Below are positions 40,336-50,367 of a stretch of DNA of 64,000 nucleotides, piece after piece. The DNA is from Arcanobacterium_A hippocoleae_A (GTDB lineage Bacteria > Actinomycetota > Actinomycetes > Actinomycetales > Actinomycetaceae). The position numbers and the translations under genes are program-made. Position 1 is the first letter of the stretch. Every line of letters starts with the position of its first letter. Location of the stretch: assembly GCA_040360365.1 (NCBI GenBank), contig CP136412.1, one strand, 5' to 3'. Below the pieces are notes generated by a model. That model saw nothing but the letters and a program-made list of their open reading frames with translations. It had not been told where the DNA came from and did not search any database.

Positions 40336-41907
40336 CTACTCCCACTCAATCGTTCCCGGCGGCTTAGAAGTACAGTCGAGCACGACTCGGTTTACTTCCG
40401 CCACTTCGTTCGTAATCCGATTAGAAATTTTCGCCAGCAAATCGTAAGGCAAACGGCTCCAGTCGGCACTCATCGCATCTTCGCTGCTCACTGGGCGCAG
40501 CACAATCGGATGCCCGTAAGTTCGCCCGTCGCCCTGCACACCTACAGAACGCACATCGGCAAGCAAAACTACCGGACACTGCCAAATTTCTCGGTCAAGC
40601 CCGGCAGCAGTAAGTTCTTCCCGCACAATCGCGTCAGCTGCACGTAAAATATCGAGACGTTCACGAGTGACTTCACCAATAATGCGAATCCCTAAGCCCG
40701 GCCCAGGGAACGGCTGACGCCACACCAAATTCTCAGGCAGCCCCAGTTCCAGGCCAATCGCACGCACTTCGTCCTTGAACAAATCACGCAGCGGCTCAAT
40801 CAGCTCAAATTTCAGATCTTCGGGCAAACCTCCCACGTTGTGATGGCTCTTAATGTTTGCAGTTCCGTCTCCGCCGCCAGATTCCACCACATCAGGGTAG
40901 AGCGTGCCTTGCACAAGGAATTTAATTTCCCGCCCTTGCTCACCAGCTTCGGCAATCAGCTTGCGCTGTGCAGCTTCAAAGGAACGGATAAATTCGCGTC
41001 CAATAATCTTGCGTTTGGTCTCTGGTTCGGTCACGCCAGAAAGCGCATCCAAGAAACGCGCAGACTCGTCTACCGCAAGAATTTTCATTCCGCGTGCACC
41101 TGCATAATCGCGGATTACCTGCTCAGATTCACCAAGCCGGAGCAAACCGTGATCGACGAACACGCAGGTGAGCTGGTCGCCAATCGCACGATGTACCAGG
41201 GCTGCAGCCACAGATGAATCTACCCCGCCGGAAAGCCCGCAAATCACGCCAGCATCTCCAACTTGTGCACGGATTTTCGCGATTTGATCTTCAATGATTC
41301 CAGAAGAATCCCAGTTAGGATTAAGCCCTGCCCCATCGATAAGGAAGTTCTTGAGCAGCTGATTTCCGTTTTGTGAATGCACCACTTCTGGATGCCACTG
41401 CACGCCAAACATTTTCCGTTCACGGTCTTCAAAAGCAGCGACGGGCGCCCCCGGTGTGGAAGCTGTGACAGTAAAACCTTCAGGAGCGATGGAAACAGAA
41501 TCACCGTGACTCATCCAGACATTTTCGGTATTTCCAGCGGTAAGGCAAAGCACGCCGTCGGCGATAATTTTTGCTTCTGTGGCACCGTACTCGCGTTTTC
41601 CGGTATGCGCTACCGTACCGCCGAGTGCTTGCGCCATCTGCTGGAAGCCGTAGCAAATGCCGAGCACAGGAATACCCGCTTCGAGGAGAGCTGAATCAAG
41701 CTCGGGTGAACCTTCGGCATATACCGATGCCGGCCCGCCAGAGAGAATGATTGCAGCAGGATTCTTTGCAAGGATTTTTGCTGCCGGCCAAGAATGCGGC
41801 ACAAGCTCAGAGTAGAAACCCACATCACGAATGCGGCGCGCAATCAGCTGCGCATACTGCGCACCATTATCAACAACAATTACCGGACGAATTTCGTTCA
41901 TATTCAC
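40336..41907 (-). CDS. guaA: GMP synthase (glutamine-hydrolysing)
   Basis: Converts XMP to GMP using glutamine and ATP. The N-terminal class I amidotransferase has IILSGGPASVY, nucleophile Cys in LGICYGFQQMA, and VQWHPEVVHS. The central ATP pyrophosphatase has GLSGGVDSSVAAALVH (P-loop). The C-terminal dimerisation domain has PFPGPGLGIRIIGEVT, DVRSVGVQGDGRTYG and the invariant end KPPGTIEWE. It has 523 residues and is intact. The 3' end of guaA is a known integration hotspot, and an AT-rich island begins about 40 bases beyond it. Confidence 0.96.
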   Translation of the reverse strand: MNMNEIRPVIVVDNGAQYAQLIARRIRDVGFYSELVPHSWPAAKILAKNPAAIILSGGPASVYAEGSPELDSALLEAGIPVLGICYGFQQMAQALGGTVAHTGKREYGATEAKIIADGVLCLTAGNTENVWMSHGDSVSIAPEGFTVTASTPGAPVAAFEDRERKMFGVQWHPEVVHSQNGNQLLKNFLIDGAGLNPNWDSSGIIEDQIAKIRAQVGDAGVICGLSGGVDSSVAAALVHRAIGDQLTCVFVDHGLLRLGESEQVIRDYAGARGMKILAVDESARFLDALSGVTEPETKRKIIGREFIRSFEAAQRKLIAEAGEQGREIKFLVQGTLYPDVVESGGGDGTANIKSHHNVGGLPEDLKFELIEPLRDLFKDEVRAIGLELGLPENLVWRQPFPGPGLGIRIIGEVTRERLDILRAADAIVREELTAAGLDREIWQCPVVLLADVRSVGVQGDGRTYGHPIVLRPVSSEDAMSADWSRLPYDLLAKISNRITNEVAEVNRVVLDCTSKPPGTIEWE

Positions 41908-42070
41908 AAGTTAAGATTATCTGAGGAAGCGGCGATTTTGGAAATAGTCTCAAGTGTTAGATTCAATGAGTTTACAATGCGGTTAAAAAATTTGGTTAAA
42001 ATCGCGGTGAAAGCTGAGGTTAAGGAAGCGGATTAAAGTTGCTTTTCACATTTTGTTTGTGCCGCGGGTG

Positions 42071-42340
42071 TCGGTTTACGTAAGTGGATGTAGGTTTACG
42101 TAAGTGATGGCAGAATCTGCCTTGGCTCACCTAACTGATGGCATAATCCGTATTTTTTAACGTAACTGGCGGCAAAATGGATGGTTTTGATTAACGACGG
42201 GAAAGCCGTCGTTCCTGTAAGCCCGTGACCAGTACAAACGCAAGCACCTTCGACGGTGAAAAATACAGCCCAAGTTCTTGCCACACCACTTACGTAAAAT
42301 TTTCCACTTCCCGCCACCGCTTACGTAATAAACCTGACTC
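42071..42340. mobile_element. TTACGTAA-repeat element, copy A (MITE-like, IS21-end-like)
   Basis: Non-coding element. The left part has four direct units (near 42075, 42096, 42126 and 42157; best TTTACGTAAGTGATGGCAGA) about 21-31 bases apart. The core has TTTTGATTAACGACGGGAAA then GCCGTCGTT, where AACGACGG pairs with CCGTCGTT (8-bp stem, GAAAG loop), then TGTAAGCCCGTGACC and CAGCCCAAGTTCTTGCC. The right part has inverted units (CCACCACTTACGTAAAA-like near 42285 and CCGCCACCGCTTACGTAA near 42312). Copy B shares the same architecture. Multiple terminal repeats are a known feature of IS21-family ends, but no transposase is present. Confidence 0.65.
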
Positions 42341-42448
42341 CCTGCCGTATTTTTCGCGGCAGCGCATACTGTAAGCCCGCACTTACAAGTCACACTGCAG
42401 CTCACTGGAAAGAATTTTCCGACGGGGATACGATATCGCAGATAAGGA

Positions 42449-45348
42449 TTATACCGTTTCCCTTTTTTCTTCTTTCAATGTTGTCTGCAGATATTCGTAA
42501 AGATGAGTATCAATTGGAGATTCGAAATTCAAATTCATCGTTACTACATCTAGTATTTTATTATCTTTACCAGGCATTTCACTTTGCATTTCCCCGCTAG
42601 TGCCAGCCTTACCGAGATAGAAAAATCTGTCCCAGTAGCATCGTTTTTCTTCACGAATACGTGAATTTCATACTCTCCACTAAGCAGACGTTTCACCTCG
42701 TCACTCTCGAGTGTACGCCGCGAGCGCGTAAACCAATGCATCGTCGAAGTATCAATAAAAGAATCGTGATACTTTGTTGATTCGGAAATATTGTCTTCTT
42801 TTTCGTAAGTAATGAAAATCGGACAAGTCTTCGATAGCTTGTCTACTTTGTATCCGTACAAGGTACTTTCTTCATTTTTCTGGAAGTTTAACATCTTGCA
42901 GACTTCACGGCGAGAATATAAGTTCCCAATTTTCATTTCCGCCGACCACGACTCTACGTGACGCGCGATAAACAAACCCGTCTTTACGATATCTCGCACA
43001 TGCGCACGAAACTCCGAATCTGCAAATTCTCTAGAAAAATTACCATCAAAGCTATAACCATTATCAGACACTTCAATAATTGGCGAAGTACCAAATAACT
43101 TTTCCTGTTGTGCACTATAGAAACTTAACGTGAGCACACGTTCCACACTCGCAATAGTTTCTTCCGTAAAATCAACACCTCTTACTTCGAGGAACTTTTC
43201 GTATTCATAACGTGAAATCTGTTTCTTTGCAATTAGTTGCTCAATTAGCAGTAACTCATGCGGACGCTTACCTGGCAAAATCTCATTCGAAAGAAAATTT
43301 AAGAAAAGCTCCTGCTTTGCATTTGGCTCAGTTTGTACAAACTTAGTCTTCTGCAACATTCGCCAATAGTTCTTTTGACTCTTTGCCATCAGAATTGGAT
43401 CCGTAGTTCCCTGTTCTAAAAAGTCATAAAGTTTCGGTACACGATTCAAGCGGTCCTTGAGCTTTTGAATCTCACTTTTCAACTGCACTAATCGATCAAG
43501 TGTCGCCGATTGAATCGAACGCAAAATTCGTTTCTGTGAAATTTCATCGAAATTTACCGAAGATATTCCCGCCAAAGTATTGTCTGTAACGTTTCTTGTC
43601 ACGCGTCCGCGGATACTATCCGTATTACGCGAGTTATCGCCATAAAGAGCAATTGGAATTAAATAGTTATTTGTATAGTTTCCAATAAAATCGATTACGC
43701 GAAGATGATCTTTTCCCAATACCTTTCGTAAACCACGACCAAGCTGTTGCGTAAAAATAATCGCTGATTGCGTGTTTCGCAACATTACTATTTGGTTTAC
43801 AGCCGGAATATCAATACCTTCATTGAAAATATCAACTGTGAGCAGATAGTCAAGCTGTCCCTTTTCGAGCATATGCGCAGCATTCTCACGTTCATTTTGA
43901 TTATTCGCACCTGATAAAGCTTTTGTACGAAGTAATCTACCGTTCACGCGTTCACGATTAAATAACGCAGATAGTTCTTCTGCTTCTTTCACAGAGCTGC
44001 AGAACATCAAACCTTTTACATCACGCGAATAGCCGTATCGTTCAAGCATCTGCACAATATATTTCACCCGTTCAGGAGCCACCAATTTTTTGAGTGTTGC
44101 TGTGTCAGTGATCGTTTCTTCGTTTTTATCAAGATAATCGGTGACTCCGAAATAGTGAAAAGGAGTAAGCATTTTCGATTCGAGCGCAGTCTGCAGGCGA
44201 ATTTCGTAGGGTACGTTGAAATCAAAGAGCTCAAAAATATTGAAATCGTCTGTACGCTCTGGGGTTGCCGTCAAACCAAGCAAAAATTTTGGCTGGAAAT
44301 AATCGATTATTTTTTGATAACTTTTTGCACCTGAATGGTGGCCTTCGTCGATAATAATTAAATCGAAGTAATCTGGCGCAAAGCTCTGCAGCGTCAGATC
44401 AGAATTCATCGACTGTACCGTTGCAAATAAATATGGACGATCAACTTCTTTCTTATTTCCAGTAAGCAAGCCGAATTCTGATAGTGGATATTCGAGCACA
44501 CGCTGGAATTCTGAAATTGCTTTCACAAGAATCTGCTCGCGATGTACCATAAACAGCGCACGTTTCGGCTTTGCGTCTTTCATTGCAAGCGCAGCAAGAA
44601 TAGTTTTTCCAGTTCCGGTTGCAGAGATAACAATTCCACGTTTTTCACCGGATTCACGTAAGTTGCGAATTCTTTCAAGAGCCTCTTTTTGCATTTCATT
44701 TGGTTGAATTTTTCCATTCACAAAAATTGAATTATCAGCATTCGAATTTCTAATGATATGCGGCTTTGATCGAGTTGCTTCATATTTATTAATCCAATCG
44801 CGCGTAAGCGGCAGCGATTGTGAAAATTGTAAATTTATAGCTCGTTCAAGATCAGTAACAACATGCCCATCAGGAGCTGCAGAGAACTTAAAATTCCACT
44901 CGTGGTTTGTTTTTAATGCGTTTGCGGTGAGATTGGATGAACCAACTATCGCCGTCACCGAATCTTTATGACGAAAAACATATCCTTTCGCATGAAATCC
45001 AACTTCATTTTGTTCAAATATTCGTACCTGGATATTCGGTAATTGCAGTAGTTCTTCAAAAACTTCTGGCTCGTTGAAATCCAAATAACGTGAAGTAATA
45101 ATCTGACCCTGACCTTTGAAGTTCAGCAAGTCTTGCTTGAGCATTGCCAAACCACCCACAGTGATGAATGCTGCCGACATCGTAAAACTCTCACAATTAC
45201 GCAATTCATTACGAATTGCAGTATTCATCGAGCGTGATTCGCTGTTCCAAATTAGCTCCGGATTTAGAATTTCACGTTCGTATGAGGATTTCTTATCTAA
45301 AAATCCCCACGCAATCGAAGCCGCAATTGGCGATAGGTTAATGGTCAT
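42449..45348 (-). CDS. PLD-DEAD/DEAH helicase-DUF3427 protein (one frameshift)
   Basis: Large nuclease-helicase-like protein. Residues 50-145 form a phospholipase D-like domain (FHAKGYVF at 118-125, IVGSSNLT at 134-141, a single HxK...GSxN set). Residues 235-560 form a superfamily 2 helicase: ISATGTGKTILAALA (Walker A, 241-255), MVHREQIL, LIIIDEGHHSGA (DEGH), LGLTATPERTDDF, TVDIFNEGIDIPAVN and FTQQLGRGLRKV (motif VI). The C-terminal part, with SRREVCKMLNFQKNEESTLYGYK, is DUF3427. One T is missing near 42620; the restored end is FYLGKAGTSGEMQ...EEKRETV at 42449, giving about 966 residues. It follows a NUDIX gene by 39 bases. A defence or repair role is inferred. Confidence 0.85.
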
Positions 45349-45387
45349 TCTAATACCTTCACATCAATCAAAGCTGCAGGAAACTTG

Positions 45388-45830
45388 TTATCCCGCAGCG
45401 TTCAACCGCTTTGTAAGCTCTTTAATTATCGGCACATCAGCCGGCGCCCACTTCACCGAGAACAGCTCATCAGCTGCAAGCCAGCGGATTTCTTGGTGTT
45501 CAGTTAGCTGCGGCTCGGATCCGATAATCTCACAAAAATACGCATCTAAGGTAACCACACCAAAGTCGTATTCATACACCGAACGCGCAATGAAGTCTCC
45601 TACTAGTGCTTCGGTAAGCAGTTCTTCGCGTAATTCACGGGCAAGCGCCTGCGGGCCGCTCTCCCCGCTTCAATTTTTCCGCCCGGAAACTCCCAAAAAC
45701 CTGCAAGATTTCGCCCTGCTCCGCGCTGCGCTGCAAGCACTTTCCCCGCACGCAAAAACACGGCACCTGTTACATGGATTTGTTTCTTCAATTTTGCAGC
45801 GCCTTCCATTATTCCATTACTTGTTTCCAA
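45388..45830 (-). CDS. NUDIX (deoxy)nucleoside triphosphate pyrophosphohydrolase, MutT type (one frameshift)
   Basis: Predicted hydrolase of oxidised or non-canonical NTPs. Seen: HVTGAVFLRAGKVLAAQRGAGRNLAGFWEFPGGKIEAGE, and after restoring one G near 45660, SGPQALARELREELL, which completes the NUDIX box GX5EX7REUXEEX with both catalytic glutamates. The remainder is SVYEYDFGVVTLDAYFCEI and HQEIRWLAADEL. About 147 residues. Start at 45830, or at an ATG at 45809. It is upstream of and in operon with the PLD-helicase gene, and both lie between the two repeat elements. A housekeeping mutT role is the alternative. Confidence 0.87.
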
Positions 45831-46194
45831 TTCGTCACTTCTCCGTCGCTATTCTGCTTCACAAATCGTAAATTTAAAGTTTTCAGCACTCATCACTAGA
45901 TACCGCTTCCGCAGCATCATCAGAACAGATATCTAGATACACACCTGAACTAGAAAAATAAATCACGCCAAAACTAAAACTGCAGCGAATAAAGCAGGAA
46001 CAATCTATCCCAACCAGCATAAAACAAACTAATTTAGTGTTACCACAAGTGCGCAACCATCTACACGCTAATAAAAAATGATTAACCAGCATTCTTAATA
46101 TTAGATTTCAGCACTTCCGTATCAATTCCCTTTCTGCCGATTCGGAAAAACAAGCGCGCTTATTGCGTCGATTGATAGCAGGATCTCTGGGGGG
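45831..46194. other. Spacer upstream of the NUDIX-helicase operon
   Basis: About 360 bases. It should carry the operon promoter. A minus-strand open frame (45883-46092) has no motif and is probably chance. Nothing else recognised. Confidence 0.3.
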
Positions 46195-46550
46195 CTTACG
46201 TAAGTGATGACAAAATCTCTGCGGCTTACGTAAGTGATGACAAAATGCGCGTGAGCTTACGTAACTAGCGGCAAGATTTATCCAAGTTTCCGTAACTGAT
46301 GGCAAAGTGCTTGCAATCTCACGTAAGTGGTGGCGAAATCGGCAGTTTTGATTAACGACGGGAGAACCGTCGTTACTTTAAGCCTGTGACCTGTGATAAC
46401 GCAAATGCTTCCGACGGCAATAATCGCAGCCCAAGTTCTTGCCGCCACTTACGTGAAAATTTGTACTTCCCGCCGCCAGTTACGTAAAGTTTTCTTCTTG
46501 TTGCCGTCAGTTACGTAACGCAAACGAGTTCCCTCCGCCAGTTAAGTCAT
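46195..46550. mobile_element. TTACGTAA-repeat element, copy B (MITE-like, IS21-end-like)
   Basis: Non-coding element with the same plan as copy A and in the same orientation. Five direct units start near 46195, 46224, 46256, 46288 and 46319 (CTTACGTAAGTGATGACAAA and variants), about 30-32 bases apart. The core has TTTTGATTAACGACGGGAGA then ACCGTCGTT; AACGACGG pairs with CCGTCGTT with loop GAGAA, so the loop varies while the stem is conserved. Then GTGACCTGTGATAACGC and CAGCCCAAGTTCTTGCC. Three to four inverted units follow (CCGCCACTTACGTGAAAA, CCGCCAGTTACGTAAAG, GCCGTCAGTTACGTAACG, CCGCCAGTTAAGT). No open frame crosses it. Confidence 0.7.
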
Positions 46551-46635
46551 AAAATATGTCTTTACCGCCAGACGGATTCAAACGACGGAAACATTTGCCG
46601 GCTCACGCCAAAATATTAGCTGCCGAGACATGCCA

Positions 46636-46671
46636 AAACTATCAAAATCACCAAATCACCAAATCACCAAA
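46636..46671. repeat. Short AAATCACC tandem repeat
   Basis: AAATCACC or AAATCACCAA repeated about four times immediately downstream of the pseudouridine synthase stop. Simple sequence; meaning unknown. Confidence 0.5.
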
Positions 46672-47796
46672 TCATTCCCCAGATAAAGCATCGCCGCAGA
46701 TATCTAAAGCTAGGCGCTGGTGTGAAACAAAATGCAGCCGTTCCCCAGTGTACGGATCTGCAAATTCCAACTCACGTGCAAGTAATTGCAGCGGAAATGC
46801 CCGCGCAGCTTCTTCTGCTTTCGTCATCCAGCGCGGGTAGAGCGGATCACCAAAAATCGGCGCACCAAAATGCAGCATTGTCACCCGCAACTGATGTAAA
46901 TAACCAGAATGCGGGCGCAGTTCATAAATCCCCCAACGTGCAGGCAAATTTTGAAAATCGCGGTGCCCTGAAAGCGATCTCTCGACGGCAGAAAATTTAT
47001 TATCGCCTATTTCGCGCACTAGTTTCACCTCAGTACGCGAATTCCATACCTTTCCGCCGCCAGCCAAAAACTCTTGCCCGTTTTGCGATTCAGGAGCAAA
47101 CACTGAAACCCAAATCTGCCCGTGCGGACGAAAAAGCGGCAGATTAACTTCATGCGCACCGCCGTCGGCAAATTCATCAAGAATCGGTGCGGCTGCATAA
47201 TACGTTTTTCGAATCTCGCGGCGCTGAAAAATGCTTTGATACTTTGCACGATATTCTGGAGCTTTCGTAAGCAGCACTAACCCGGCCGTTTCTAAATCTA
47301 AACGATGCGCAGCCGCAAGTAAATCATTTTGAAATTGCCGACGGGCAGCCACCGTCACAGTATTCGCCACATGCGAACCGCGCGGAATAGTCGCCATCCC
47401 ATGCGGTTTTTCTACCACAAGATAGCGCTGAGTCTGCTCCACTACAGTAAGTTCAATCGGCTCGGCAGGTTCATCCAGCACTGGCCGAAACACCCAAACC
47501 CGTTTCCCCGCACGGTAAGGATCGGCTGCGCTTAAACGCACATTACCGTCGGCAAAATAATCACCGCGGTCAAAAGCTGCGAGCGCTTCCCCGCCCCAAC
47601 CGGCTTCCGCCCATTCGCCAAGAGTTTTAAAAGATACTGGAGTGCCGTCGGCAGAAAATTCTGGTAATTTGATTTCCGAAGCGTTAATCCTGCCGCGCAA
47701 AGGCGGAGCAATATTTGCCCGCTTTGCCGCTCGCCGCTCACTACGTTTCCGACGCATTAGCTCCTCCTTTTCAGCTTTCAGCTCTTTTACCCGCAC
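46672..47796 (-). CDS. RluA-family RNA pseudouridine synthase
   Basis: Isomerises specific uridines in rRNA or tRNA. Seen: a basic N-terminal region (RRKRSERRAAKR), YLVVEKPHGMATIPRG, the catalytic AAHRLDLETAGLVLLTK with the essential Asp in HRLD, and HSGYLHQLRVTMLHFGAPIFGDPLYP. It has 374 residues and is intact. The start codon is a GTG or ATG near 47796 without an obvious Shine-Dalgarno sequence. The target uridine cannot be told from the sequence. Confidence 0.88.
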   Translation of the reverse strand: MRVKELKAEKEELMRRKRSERRAAKRANIAPPLRGRINASEIKLPEFSADGTPVSFKTLGEWAEAGWGGEALAAFDRGDYFADGNVRLSAADPYRAGKRVWVFRPVLDEPAEPIELTVVEQTQRYLVVEKPHGMATIPRGSHVANTVTVAARRQFQNDLLAAAHRLDLETAGLVLLTKAPEYRAKYQSIFQRREIRKTYYAAAPILDEFADGGAHEVNLPLFRPHGQIWVSVFAPESQNGQEFLAGGGKVWNSRTEVKLVREIGDNKFSAVERSLSGHRDFQNLPARWGIYELRPHSGYLHQLRVTMLHFGAPIFGDPLYPRWMTKAEEAARAFPLQLLARELEFADPYTGERLHFVSHQRLALDICGDALSGE

Positions 47797-47850
47797 TTAA
47801 TTCCAGGGCACTGCACTTTATCTGATTTCACTTTCGCATCCTGCCGAGTG

Positions 47851-47950
47851 CAAACACCGCCAAGTATAAACACCGCCGATTACGAATACATAAACACCGC
47901 CGATTACGAATACATAAACACCGCCAATCACAAACTTATAAACGCTGCCC
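47851..47950. repeat. 24-bp tandem repeat (ACACCGCC units)
   Basis: The unit TAAACACCGCCGATTACGAA plus TACA occurs twice perfectly with degenerate copies on both sides (AAACACCGCCAAGTAT, TAAACACCGCCAATCACAAA, TAAACGCTGCC). It lies in the long non-coding stretch before pta. Confidence 0.7.
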
Positions 47951-48128
47951 GCGATTCAGAAATCCAGAATATGCTCTAAAAAAGATAAAACAGCACACAG
48001 CATATTTCACAAAATACCTATTACTGTTACAGCCGCGAAACCGATATGAAACTAACGCGGCAGCAGCTGGTGCAAATTCCGCGTATCACCAGCAATAACC
48101 GGAAATAACCAGCACACTCAGGTTCCTG

Positions 48129-48190
48129 CTTTTCTTAAATCACACCATCTTTTCTTAAATCACACCATCTTTTCTTAAATCACACCATAA
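48129..48190. repeat. 20-bp tandem repeat, three copies
   Basis: TTTCTTAAATCACACCATCT is repeated three times head to tail, the last copy ending CATAA. The 790-base region 47797-48586 upstream of pta is otherwise without a recognisable gene. Confidence 0.75.
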
Positions 48191-48586
48191 GTACCTAAAA
48201 CACACTCAAAAACTCGAAAATTTACATACTTCGATAACTGAAGTCAATAAATCGCCGGTAAAAACACGAATTAAAAATAAAATAAAAAATGAAAATCGTA
48301 AGTACCGCCTTGCTTATATCCTTCTTATACCGCTTAACCAGTTCACAAATAGCGTGAGATTAAACAGCTTTCCGTCTCCGGTTAAGCAAAAAGTCCTAAT
48401 AAGTGCAAGAATGGAACCGAACAGTTACGTTGTTTAATACGTTCAAATCAAACTTCGGAAAGCGAACAGCGCGGTTCAAGCGCCTAAATACCAAAGGTCG
48501 CAGCACCTGAGATAAAAAGCCGAGAACCTTTCACCGCCGCAGCATCCGCACAGATTTGCAATAAAACACCTTTGGAAGGATTTTTC

Positions 48587-50214
48587 GTGACCAAGAGCGT
48601 TTATCTAACTGCCACTGAAGGCAACGCCGGCACTCGTCAAGTTTTCCTCGAAGCCGTGGAAAAGCTCCGCCAACTTTACCCAAACTTCGCAATTTTCCGC
48701 CCATTCACCAACGGCAGAATCGAAGATGACCACACATTCAGGAGCTTCTCACCGCCGCCGGCCGTGAAGATGATCTTGCACAGGCTTGGGGCACGAATCG
48801 TGAGGCGCTCGTATTCAACGAAGAAGATGCAATGAACCAACTGGTGAAGCGGTTCACCGATTATGCACAGCCTTTTGATGCTGTGCTAATTGTCGGTGTT
48901 TGCGACGGAGATACAATTTACCCCGGTTTACTTGCCCGTATCGGCCGCGCGGCTGCACACCTTGGCACTACTGTAATGCCGATTATCTCCGGAGCACTCC
49001 GCTCTTCACACCAGATTTCTCATATCGCTCACCTTAGCTCAAAAGAAATTTCTGAGTCGCACGCCCCAATTTCTGCATTAATCGTTACCGAAGCAGGTGA
49101 AGAATATACATCGCAAGATGCAGCAGAACTGGAATACCCAGCAATCGTAAAGTCTGCCGGGCAGCCGATATCGCTTACCGATACCGACACAGAAATTCTT
49201 CATCAGGCAATGGAGCAAGAATCCGCAGTAGTCACTCCGCTCAGCTTTACTGCTTCGCTAATTGCACAAGCGCGTGCCGACCGAAAGCGAATCGTGCTCC
49301 CAGAATCTACCGATGACCGGATCTTAAAAGCAGCTGACGAACTAATTTCCCGCGAAGTTGCAGATATTATTCTGCTCGGAGATGCCGAAACAGTGAATAA
49401 TCGTGCCGGTGAACTGGGTCTTGATCTTTCTGCAGCACGTGTAATCAGCCCGCAAGATCCGCAGCTGCTCGAGAAGTACGCTGCAGAATTTGCGCGTCTG
49501 CGGGAGAAGAAAGGTGTAACCCTCGAACAAGCTCGGGAAAAGGTGCAAGATCTTTCTTACTTCGGCACAATGATGGTTCATATGGGAGATGCCGACGGCA
49601 TGGTCTCCGGTGCAATTCATACCACTGCACATACAATCGTGCCTTCTTTCCAAATTATCAAGACAAAGCCAGGTGCAGATCTTGTTTCTTCCTGTTTCTT
49701 AATGCTGATGGAAGACCGCGTTTACGTCTATGGAGATTGCGCAGTAACACCAAATCCTGACCCAACCCAGCTTGCTTCAATCGCACTTTCTTCTGCAGAA
49801 ACAGCAAAACAGTTCGGTGTTGATCCGCGTGTCGCAATGCTTTCCTACTCCACCGGCACATCCGGGAAAGGACCGGATGTCGATGCTGTAGTAGAAGCAA
49901 CAGCAATTGCAAAGGAACGTAATCCGCAGCTTTTGCTTGAAGGCCCAATCCAATACGACGCTGCCGTCGATGCCGATGTAGCAAAGACCAAGCTTCCGGA
50001 TTCCCCGGTTGCCGGACGCGCCACCGTGTTCATCTTCCCAAATCTTTCGGCTGGAAACATCGGATACAAAGCAGTACAGCGTTCTGCCGGCGCCGTCGCT
50101 GTCGGACCAGTGCTGCAAGGTTTAAACAAACCCGTAAACGATCTTTCCCGCGGCGCACTCGTGGAAGACATTGTAAATACGGTAGCGATTACCGCAATTC
50201 AGGCACAGAAATAA
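48587..50214 (+). CDS. pta: Phosphate acetyltransferase (one frameshift)
   Basis: Interconverts acetyl-CoA and acetyl phosphate; with AckA it makes acetate and ATP. The GTG start at 48587 follows AAGGA (MTKSVYLTATEGNAGTRQVFLEAV). One T is missing near 48741; restored it reads HTFQELLTAAGREDDLAQAWG. Then comes an N-terminal P-loop-like/DRTGG-like domain and the catalytic C-terminal domain: RIVLPESTDDRILKAAD, TMMVHMGDADGMVSGAIHTTAHTI, VYGDCAVTPNPD, RVAMLSYSTGTSGKGPDVD and FPNLSAGNIGYKAVQR. About 543 residues. It lies 153 bases before ackA on the same strand. Confidence 0.93.
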
Positions 50215-50367
50215 CGTTTAAACGTATCACGCATATCAGCCAGCATAGTGAGATAGTATGACACGGATTTCGCAGGCCGAGCTTGTTTCCGGGGAATCTC
50301 AAAAGCTGCGTGTCCGCTGAACACTTTCGATTCATACATCAAATTCATCATAATAGGAGAAATATTC

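Noticed and set aside
45883..46092. 69-codon Cys-rich minus-strand frame upstream of the NUDIX gene
   Set aside because: Low-complexity hydrophobic/Cys content without a family match; no Shine-Dalgarno sequence.
46195..46550. CRISPR array
   Set aside because: The repeats are only about 20 conserved bases, are degenerate, and reverse orientation across a hairpin core. There are no unique equal-length spacers and no cas genes.
42071..46550. Composite transposon carrying the helicase operon
   Set aside because: Both elements lack a transposase and I saw no target-site duplication at the outer edges, so mobility as a unit is not supported; I report only the bracketing.
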